NCBI RefSeq assembly: GCF_000507765.1
Contig: NZ_KI669401.1
Location: 682,001 to 746,000 of the forward strand
DNA: 64,000 bases
Direction of reading: 5' to 3'
Origin: Streptococcus parasanguinis CC87K
Lineage (GTDB): Bacteria; Bacillota; Bacilli; Lactobacillales; Streptococcaceae
A model generated the notes under the pieces. The model was not told the DNA's origin. It made no database searches and saw only the letters and a list, made by a program, of their open reading frames with translations. Within the stretch, counting starts at the first letter, position 1. Each line of letters begins with the position of its first letter. The translations under genes were made by a program, and so were the position numbers. This document shows positions 57,973 through 64,000 of this stretch, piece after piece.

Positions 57973-58851
57973 ATGAGTAAACGAAGAGTACCTAAAAAAA
58001 TCAAAGCACTACTTGGAATCAATGCCCTCCTACTGGTCTGTATCTTTATTTGTAGCTTTCTTCTGATCAAGCGGATCACTCAGCCGAATGAGGGGAATAC
58101 CAGTGGCACTGCCATGACGCGTTCTCTCGAAGAAGGTAGCTCCTCTATCGAGTGGACTCGGGTGAAAAAGCCGGTCAAACTGCCCATCCTCATGTACCAC
58201 TCCGTGCACAATATGGCCGAGTCTGAAGCTGCCAATGCTAATTTGATCGTTGATCCAGAAACCTTTGAAAGCCAACTAAAGGCCCTAAAAAAAGCGGGTT
58301 ACTACACCCTGACACCTGGGGAAGCCTATCGCATCCTCGTCAAGAACGAAGTACCCAAAGGAAAGAAATTTGTCTGGCTGACCTTTGATGATGGCGTCGA
58401 AGATTTCTATACTATCGTCTATCCGCTTCTTAAGAAGTACAAGATGACCGCCACCAATAATATCATCACGGACTTTACCCAAAAGGAAAAAGAAAATGTC
58501 CTGACCTTTGACCAAATCAAAGAGATGAAAAGTGCTGGCTTGACCTTTGAAAGCCATACGGTCAATCATCCAGACCTAGCCAATTCCAGTCTTGAGACCC
58601 AAAAGAATGAGCTAGTTGCTTCTAAACGCCTGCTAGATAAGGTGCTGGATCAAAATACCAGCGTTATCGTCTACCCATCCGGTCGCTACAGCCAGGTCAC
58701 GATCGACCAAGCCAAGAAAGCTGACTACAAACTAGGCCTCACCACTAAAAATGGAATCGCCAGCTCCGCTGATGGCCTCTATTCCCTCAAACGAGTTCGG
58801 ATCCTTCCAACCACTACAGGAGAGGATCTCCTAGCCATGATCCAAGAATAA
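57973..58851 (+). CDS. Membrane-anchored polysaccharide deacetylase
   Basis: About 292 residues from MSKRRVPKK. One N-terminal transmembrane helix (LLGINALLLVCIFICSFLLI), a Ser/Glu linker, then a NodB domain: MYHSVH near 75, metal-binding TFDDGVEDFY near 138 and SHTVNHPDL near 197. The His-His-Asp metal triad is present. Shorter than pneumococcal PgdA, so the target (peptidoglycan or other polymer) is open. Start moved from 57934 because the frame before 57973 lies in the promoter. Confidence 0.82.
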   Translation: MSKRRVPKKIKALLGINALLLVCIFICSFLLIKRITQPNEGNTSGTAMTRSLEEGSSSIEWTRVKKPVKLPILMYHSVHNMAESEAANANLIVDPETFESQLKALKKAGYYTLTPGEAYRILVKNEVPKGKKFVWLTFDDGVEDFYTIVYPLLKKYKMTATNNIITDFTQKEKENVLTFDQIKEMKSAGLTFESHTVNHPDLANSSLETQKNELVASKRLLDKVLDQNTSVIVYPSGRYSQVTIDQAKKADYKLGLTTKNGIASSADGLYSLKRVRILPTTTGEDLLAMIQE

Positions 58852-58856
58852 AGAAA

Positions 58857-58895
58857 GACCCCTGTCTAAAATCATTGTTTCAGACAGGGGTTCTT
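58857..58895 (+). terminator. Terminator after the deacetylase gene
   Basis: ACCCCTGTCT / AGACAGGGGT stem with TTCTTGTT tail. Confidence 0.8.
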
Positions 58896-58977
58896 GTTAC
58901 TTCCTTATAAACAATTCCTTTTTAAACCGTCGGTTTATAAACTGTAATAGGATTCAAAATTTCCTAAAAGAGCTACA

Positions 58978-59820
58978 TCATTGATTAGCTATCGTCTTTG
59001 ACTTTCTTCTATAAATGATCAAAACAATTGCAAATGACAACAACTGCCACAGAAGAATTCTTACTATCTGCAAACTATCCCCTTCAGAATTTGAAACCAC
59101 ATGAACTAGATTCGAAGCAAGATTGTTGAAAAAATGATCTCCTAACCCAAACCATAAGGAACCTGTCATTTTGTAGAGTAAGGACCATTTGATACTCATC
59201 ATTCCCGCTAAGATAACATAGCCTATGCCCATGGCGATGAGGTTTACGAGTGACGACTCTCCTTGAAGATAATCTCTTAAGGGCATTACCAAGTGCCATA
59301 TTCCAAATAGGAAGGCTATAAAGAATAGACTCTTGCGGTAAGAAAGCCCTTCAAGAATTTTTGTGAAAAGGCCACGAAATATTCCTTCTTCCATCCAGAC
59401 ATTTATCAGGTTAAACAACACACTTGAGAGAATAAGTAAGATTCCTGCTTGTGATCCTTTTTCGTTTGTTAAGGAAAAACCACTGGCATAAAACGATAAG
59501 TGAACATTGCCATGAAGAAACAAGAGAACAATACACTCAACTGTATATGCAAAGATGGAGCACACTAAACCAAAGAGCAGGCCATTTCCTATACCTCTTA
59601 TAATTCCATTAGGTGTAAAACCAATATCTATCCATCTTAATTTGCTAATTGAAAGAATTCCCCACAATAAAAGTATTCCAAAAAGTTTGTGTAGAAAATT
59701 CTCCGATAAAAAAGTATCATCTGTCCTCATATACAAGTATTCGAATAGCCTTGCTACTGAGCAGATAACAAATATAATTGAACAACTTAAAATAGGTTTC
59801 TTTATTAGTTGATTTAGCAT
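58978..59820 (-). CDS. CPBP-family intramembrane protein (second copy)
   Basis: A 280-residue multi-pass protein. CPBP motifs: EEGIFRGLFTKILEGL (about 164), FGIWHLVMPLR (about 192) and a later GLGDHFFNN helix. More AT-rich and divergent than the CPBP gene at 17367. Stand-alone gene; in related bacteria such proteins give immunity to bacteriocins or modify prenylated peptides (inference). Confidence 0.78.
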   Translation of the reverse strand: MLNQLIKKPILSCSIIFVICSVARLFEYLYMRTDDTFLSENFLHKLFGILLLWGILSISKLRWIDIGFTPNGIIRGIGNGLLFGLVCSIFAYTVECIVLLFLHGNVHLSFYASGFSLTNEKGSQAGILLILSSVLFNLINVWMEEGIFRGLFTKILEGLSYRKSLFFIAFLFGIWHLVMPLRDYLQGESSLVNLIAMGIGYVILAGMMSIKWSLLYKMTGSLWFGLGDHFFNNLASNLVHVVSNSEGDSLQIVRILLWQLLSFAIVLIIYRRKSKTIANQ

Positions 59821-59869
59821 ATCTTTCTTTCAAATAAGTCTTTTATAAAAGTTAATTTCAATATTTCAC

Positions 59870-60442
59870 TCAGTCCAATTCCTTCTCTAGTTCTTTTAGA
59901 AAGGTGATTAAAAATTGATGGCGACTTTCTGCCATTTGTTTGGCAGTCTCCGTGTTCATTTCATCTTTTAAGAGGAGCAACTTGTCGTGGAAATGTTGGA
60001 CGGTATCAGTAAGGGGTCTCCCTTTGTGGCCACCATAGGAAAAAGTTCGCGCAATTCCTACAGCTCCTATCGCATCGAGCCGGTCTGCATCCTGGACAAT
60101 CTTGCCTTCTAAGGTTTCTGGATGTTTACCGCGATTTTTGCTGAAAGAAACAGCATTGATTACCCGACAAATCTGCTCGATTTGGTTTTTAGGAGTACCG
60201 ATCTCTTCTAGAAACTTACGAGCATTCGCATGATTCTCTGTTTGAAACAATTTATCATCATCAGCATCGTGAAGAAGAGCTGACAAGCCCACTATCTCCA
60301 GATCACATGGCCCTTCTGCTTGTGCGATTCTCATAGCATTAGTATAGACGCGGAGGGTATGCTCTACATCATGGCCATCCGCTCGATCAGCAAATAAGGT
60401 TTTCACATACTGCTTAGCAGCAAGAATTCGTTCTTCCATCAT
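59870..60442 (-). CDS. HD-domain phosphohydrolase
   Basis: A 190-residue HD protein: GHDVEHTLRVY (about 23-33), LHDADDDKLF (about 72-81) and VQDADRLDAIGA (about 125) give the H...HD...D metal site. YedJ-like; substrate unknown. AAGGAC before the ATG. Confidence 0.85.
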   Translation of the reverse strand: MMEERILAAKQYVKTLFADRADGHDVEHTLRVYTNAMRIAQAEGPCDLEIVGLSALLHDADDDKLFQTENHANARKFLEEIGTPKNQIEQICRVINAVSFSKNRGKHPETLEGKIVQDADRLDAIGAVGIARTFSYGGHKGRPLTDTVQHFHDKLLLLKDEMNTETAKQMAESRHQFLITFLKELEKELD

Positions 60443-60514
60443 CGTTCTTGTCCTTTGAATAATCTATGTATAGTTCTATCTATTCATTTGGGCTAGTTAT
60501 GGAGAGGGGCAGTT

Positions 60515-60541
60515 TACTTTAAAACCACCTATCGGTGGTTC
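60515..60541 (-). terminator. Terminator after the TetR gene
   Basis: AACCACC-GATA-GGTGGTT stem followed by TTAAAG on the minus strand; short T-tract. Confidence 0.6.
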
Positions 60542-61111
60542 TTACTTCTTCTTTTGTGGGAAGAGAGGAAGGCCTAGGGTCGCGATTTTCTCAGCGGGAA
60601 TCTTCATGCCATCCTTGATCCATTTGGAGATGACAGAGACAATGGCTGAGCTCCAGAAGGAATTGAGGTAGCTGCCAGCGCCATTTGATGAGCTGCCATT
60701 TCGTTTTTCTAAAAAGTCATAGACTGCCTTGGTCAAGAGCCGTTCAAAATTGTAATCAATGGCCAGGCTGATAATCTTAGCTTCTTTCTTAACTTCCTTA
60801 AAAAGATAGACCCAGACTTGGTAGAGATCTGTCTTGAGGTTGTAGCCATCTAAAGACTTGGTAATTTTTGCGATACTAGATTGAAAGATAGACTCAAGAA
60901 TCTCTTCTTTTGATCCATAATTGCGGTAAAAGGCCGCGCGAGAGACCCCAGCACGCTGAACCAGCTCAGAGATGGTGATCTTTTTCAGATCTTTTTTCTC
61001 CAATAGTTGCAGGAGAGAGATTTCGATGGATTCTCGTGTAATCGCATTGTTTTCTTGGTTAAATCGTTTGAGATTTTCCAAGGATTTCTCGGATATTTTT
61101 CTTTCTGCCAT
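60542..61111 (-). CDS. TetR-family regulator
   Basis: A 189-residue regulator. DNA-binding part ITISELVQRAGVSRAAFYRNYGSKEEILESIF (about 38-70); helical ligand domain after that. Divergent from degV with overlapping promoters, so it probably controls degV, itself, or both. Ligand unknown. Confidence 0.88.
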   Translation of the reverse strand: MAERKISEKSLENLKRFNQENNAITRESIEISLLQLLEKKDLKKITISELVQRAGVSRAAFYRNYGSKEEILESIFQSSIAKITKSLDGYNLKTDLYQVWVYLFKEVKKEAKIISLAIDYNFERLLTKAVYDFLEKRNGSSSNGAGSYLNSFWSSAIVSVISKWIKDGMKIPAEKIATLGLPLFPQKKK

Positions 61112-61173
61112 AACATTTACTTTCTATCTGTCTCACCTGATGTTATCTGCTTGGATAGCATGGTACTTCATGA

Positions 61174-61214
61174 TATAATTGTAAAAGAAGACAAACTACT
61201 TGTCAATGTACATT
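61174..61214. promoter_or_regulatory. Overlapping divergent promoters and candidate TetR operator
   Basis: Minus strand promoter TTGACA (61201-61206)-17-TACAAT (61178-61183) for tetR; plus strand TATAAT (61174-61179), with TTGGAT at 61151-61156, for degV. The two -10 boxes share bases, so both cannot be occupied at once. AATGTACATT (61205-61214) is a perfect palindrome next to the tetR -35 and a likely operator. Confidence 0.65.
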
Positions 61215-61240
61215 TTTATACAATTATGAGGTATGAACTG

Positions 61241-62083
61241 ATGAAATGGAAAATTATTGCGGATTCAGGCTGTGACTACCGCTCTTTGGACAACCTGGCA
61301 CCAGATACGGAGTTTGTCAGTGTCCCACTGACCATCCAAGTGGGAGAAACTATCTACACAGATGATGTCCAACTCAATATCGATCAGATGATGGAAGAGA
61401 TGTATGCGACTACGACTGCTTCTAAGTCTGCCTGTCCGAGTCCCGATGATTATATGAAGTCCTTTGAAGGAGCTGAAAATATCGTCGTTGTGACCATCAC
61501 TGGAACCCTTTCAGGTAGCTACAATAGTGCTGAGGTGGCCAAGAAGATTTATCTAGAAGAGCATCCGAATACCAATATCCACGTCATTAATAGCTTGTCA
61601 GCTGGGGGTGAGGTGGACCTGATCGTTCGCAAGCTCAATCAGTTGGTCGCTGAAGGCCTCGATTTTGATCAAGTAGTCGATGTGATCACGACCTACCAGT
61701 CTAAGACGAAGTTGCTCTTTGTTTTGGCCAAGGTTGATAATCTGGTCAAAAATGGGCGTCTCAGCAAATTGATCGGGACTGTTGTCGGACTCCTCAATAT
61801 CCGTATGGTCGGGGAAGCTAGTAAGACGGGTACCCTTGAGCTGCTTCAAAAAGCACGGGGCCAAAAGAAAGCGATCAAAGCTGCTTTTGATGAATTGATC
61901 AAGGCGGGTTATGCTGGCGGTCATATCACCATCGCCCACCGCAACAATGAAAAATTTATTGAGCAATTCTCTGCATTGGTTCGTGAAAAATTTGCCCATG
62001 CAATGATCGAAGTCCTTCCTACTTCTGGACTTTGTAGTTTCTACGCCGAAGAAGGCGGCCTCCTCATGGGGTATGAAATTTAA
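61241..62083 (+). CDS. DegV-family fatty-acid-binding protein
   Basis: A 280-residue cytosolic protein binding a fatty acid for the FakA/FakB kinase system. KIIADSGCDYRSL at the N-terminus, TSKSACPSPDDY-like segment with the lipid-binding Thr/Ser, TGTLSGSYNSA near 85. Start at 61241 has GAGG 9 nt upstream; the longer frame from 61007 runs through tetR. Probably uses exogenous fatty acids; TetR control is inferred. Confidence 0.88.
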   Translation: MKWKIIADSGCDYRSLDNLAPDTEFVSVPLTIQVGETIYTDDVQLNIDQMMEEMYATTTASKSACPSPDDYMKSFEGAENIVVVTITGTLSGSYNSAEVAKKIYLEEHPNTNIHVINSLSAGGEVDLIVRKLNQLVAEGLDFDQVVDVITTYQSKTKLLFVLAKVDNLVKNGRLSKLIGTVVGLLNIRMVGEASKTGTLELLQKARGQKKAIKAAFDELIKAGYAGGHITIAHRNNEKFIEQFSALVREKFAHAMIEVLPTSGLCSFYAEEGGLLMGYEI

Positions 62084-62093
62084 GTTACCACTA

Positions 62094-62273
62094 AAAAGAG
62101 GCTAGGACAAAAGTCCTAGCCTCTCATTTGTTTTTGGATTGTCGAGCAAGACGCAGTGGTTGAGTGGGCTCTACTACACTGATTTCATCATCTTTACAGC
62201 CCTACTCAACTGTGCGGAGGTGGGACGACGAAATTGAATTCTAACGAATGACCGATTTCTGTCCCACTCTCTT
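62094..62273 (+). repeat. R1 dispersed repeat, copy d
   Basis: About 180 bp between converging degV and the ABC permease gene. The left stem here is fully paired (GAGGCTAGGAC / GTCCTAGCCTC) where other copies have G-U pairs. Both ends carry T-runs pointing outwards, so each gene meets a terminator. Confidence 0.95.
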
Positions 62274-62276
62274 TTT

Positions 62277-63923
62277 TTATTCTCCGATCTCTTGGTAGAG
62301 GGTACGGATTTTTTTGCGGTAAATGGTATAGCTGATCCCAGCTCCGATTAGCAGGATGACACTATAAAGGATCACAGCCAGCAGGGTGCTGACGGAATGA
62401 TAGGTCCAAATGAAGCTGACAATGATCAGGAGAAACATCACAAAGAGAAAGACAATCAAGAGGATAGACTGAAGAACTGCATTCCCACGATGACGGGTCA
62501 TCAACTCTGTGATATTGGTCCAATTGGTGCTAAAGTTCTGAAAATCTTTGACATAGTCTCGGATGCAGATCGGAATGGTCGTTACAACCCAGATCAGTAA
62601 CATGGCAAGGATAGCCAAGGGATGGACGCCAAAATAGAGACAAACGCCAACTAGAAGAATGACAGGAAGGATGGATTGCACCAGATAGAGCAACCAAAAC
62701 TTCATAAAGAGATAGCGTTTGAAATCAACAGGGAGGGATCTCAAGTATTCAAAGTTTTCGCGCTCTAGCGAAATACCGATACTGGTCAAGCCTCCAAAAC
62801 TATTGAAAACACCGATCAAGATGGCAACAAGGGTCAGTGGTACCAGATACTGGGGTGTCAAGTAAGGACTGAGGCCTCCTATATTTTTTGATGCTCCTGC
62901 TGCTCCACTGAGGAGGAAAATATATGGCAGAATACTCATCATCAATAGGACTTGCACCATAAGGGTTCCATCGCTCAAGAGTCTGCGATGATACTGAATG
63001 ACAAACTGTCTAAAGGAGTCTTTCTGGCCCACATGGATGGCTTTCACGCGCTCTTTGACGGTTTGGTTGGTCGCAACCGCAAGGGCTGCATCATAGAATT
63101 GTGGGATCACGATTTTGCGAACCAGGCCGATCAAGACCAAAAGCACCGCTATCCAGCCCAGAAGGCCAAGGATCGCTCCACCATCAAAAGGATGGAGGAT
63201 AAACTGATGAAAGGCTGTAAAAGGTGGAAATAGAATGGGAATATCCGCTCCACCCGACACCTCTACCCGATGGGTTTGGACTAGATTCAGATAGAGATAA
63301 GCTCCTAGGCTCAGAAGAGAACCAATTCCGACCATGATGTTGGAGACCAGGGTCGTGTGTTTTTTGAAAAAAAGGGTCTTAGTGATCAAATGAGCTAGTA
63401 AAATCGTCGCTAAAAAGAGAACGCCTAAGAGAATCACGGCACAAAAGAGGCCTAGCAGGATCCCTAACGGATTGAAGCCGCCTGCTTGGACAGGCAGGAT
63501 CAAAAAATAGCTGATCAATGGAAGGATAGCCATGAGAAGGGTCAGGATGACCGAGATACTTTTTCCAGCAATGACTTCCGCATCTGAGAAAGCATAGGGC
63601 CGGTAAAACTGGAGGTCCTTGCTTTCATAAAAGACATTGTAAAAACTCATAAAGCCTTGGGAAATGGTCATCAAGGAAAAGAGGGCCACCATATTGACAA
63701 AGAAGGCTGGCTGATGGACAAAATCATAGATACTAAAGAGCAAGCCAAATATGAGGAAATAGACCAATCCTAAAAAGAGGTAGTTGAGCACCGATCTGCG
63801 GGCAACATTGAGTTTGACGTCCGGTTTTTTAGCCTGTTTGGCGCGTAATTTTGCGATCTGGGCCGGCTGACTAGCATAGATGATATTGACATTGACCAGC
63901 TGTTGGATGATCTTAAGACGCAT
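62277..63923 (-). CDS. ABC exporter permease subunit
   Basis: About 548 residues with 10-12 hydrophobic helices and cytosolic loops; no ATPase motifs. It resembles streptococcal ABC-2-type membrane subunits of about 550 residues. ATG at 63923 is preferred over GTG at 63932 since AAGG lies 8 nt upstream. Overlaps the ATPase gene by 11 bp. Substrate unknown. Confidence 0.75.
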   Translation of the reverse strand: MRLKIIQQLVNVNIIYASQPAQIAKLRAKQAKKPDVKLNVARRSVLNYLFLGLVYFLIFGLLFSIYDFVHQPAFFVNMVALFSLMTISQGFMSFYNVFYESKDLQFYRPYAFSDAEVIAGKSISVILTLLMAILPLISYFLILPVQAGGFNPLGILLGLFCAVILLGVLFLATILLAHLITKTLFFKKHTTLVSNIMVGIGSLLSLGAYLYLNLVQTHRVEVSGGADIPILFPPFTAFHQFILHPFDGGAILGLLGWIAVLLVLIGLVRKIVIPQFYDAALAVATNQTVKERVKAIHVGQKDSFRQFVIQYHRRLLSDGTLMVQVLLMMSILPYIFLLSGAAGASKNIGGLSPYLTPQYLVPLTLVAILIGVFNSFGGLTSIGISLERENFEYLRSLPVDFKRYLFMKFWLLYLVQSILPVILLVGVCLYFGVHPLAILAMLLIWVVTTIPICIRDYVKDFQNFSTNWTNITELMTRHRGNAVLQSILLIVFLFVMFLLIIVSFIWTYHSVSTLLAVILYSVILLIGAGISYTIYRKKIRTLYQEIGE

Positions 63924-64000
63924 GATCGCCACCTTCTTCCTTCCGCCCCGCTAGGCTGAGATAGATACTTTCCAGACTTTGTTCGGGATGTTGGCCCTTC
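63913..64000 (-). CDS. ABC transporter ATPase, C-terminal end (partial)
   Basis: The last 28 codons of a gene running in from beyond the window: HPEQSLESIYLSLAGRKEE then GGDHAS and stop at 63913. The SLESIYLSLAG ending is typical of exporter ATPase subunits, and the overlap with the permease supports the pairing. Confidence 0.75.
   Translation of the reverse strand, partial: KGQHPEQSLESIYLSLAGRKEEGGDHAS

Overview
The window looks like a chromosomal segment of an oral Streptococcus of the mitis/sanguinis type (S. parasanguinis-like; the species is not proven). Support comes from moderately low GC, TTGACA/TATAAT promoters often with an extended TGn -10, strong AGGAGG ribosome sites, intrinsic terminators with T-tracts, and neighbourhoods typical of streptococci: pdp-deoC-cdd-BMP lipoprotein, rplU-prp-rpmA, murB-potABCD, hom-thrB and a tagatose-pathway lac locus. 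Most genes lie on the minus strand.

Layout. 1-3013: nucleoside salvage operon (methyltransferase, pdp, deoC, cdd, start of a BMP lipoprotein). 3104-4945: coaA, rpsT and a small P-loop NTPase on the plus strand. 4977-8856: envelope operon with two membrane proteins that share a short N-terminal module, followed by a VanY-type carboxypeptidase lipoprotein. 9175-15504: rhodanese, prolyl-tRNA deacylase, uracil-DNA glycosylase-like protein, pepV, nitroreductase, phosphoesterase, uvrC. 15646-17243: small unknowns, two of them resembling Imm6 immunity proteins. 17367-22296: operon hemW, acyl-ACP thioesterase, membrane protein, NagD-like HAD, two further membrane proteins. 22364-24139: ABC-F gene behind a leader-peptide attenuator. 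24427-29935: proB-proA-proC and LysR-lspA-pseudouridine synthase. 30063-41447: lacR, galactose-type PTS EIIA-B-C, lacABCD, and lacT-F-E-G. 41663-42820: rplU-prp-rpmA with its leader RNA. 42910-45886: lipoprotein, thiI, cysteine desulfurase. 46073-49154: a DUF6556-like protein and five tandem paralogues of a small secreted family. 49574-54459: murB-potABCD with a structured RNA leader before potA. 54578-57797: hom-thrB plus a membrane protein. 57973-64000: polysaccharide deacetylase, CPBP protein, HD protein, TetR/DegV divergent pair, and an ABC exporter running off the end.

How it works together. The lac locus is a complete lactose/galactose system. PTS uptake (LacEF or the GatABC-like EII) delivers lactose-6-P, split by LacG, or galactose-6-P; LacAB, LacC and LacD then carry the product to triose phosphates. 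LacR, a LacT antitermination site and CcpA-like cre sites are visible as controls.

Most unusual non-coding features. (1) Two copies (24237-24396 and 49363-49545) of a roughly 160-180 nt element whose helices are supported by compensatory base changes and by a possible pseudoknot, each followed at once by an intrinsic terminator; I do not recognise its family. (2) A structured leader of about 200 nt in front of the polyamine transporter gene potA, with a start-stop codon pair ahead of potA. (3) A three-codon leader peptide plus terminator controlling the ABC-F gene. (4) Four copies of a ~180-bp repeat carrying outward-facing terminators, two of them inverted around the PTS-lacABCD block. (5) Three genes (hemW, uvrC, a methyltransferase) whose -10 box lies 6-7 nt from the start codon, predicting leaderless mRNAs.
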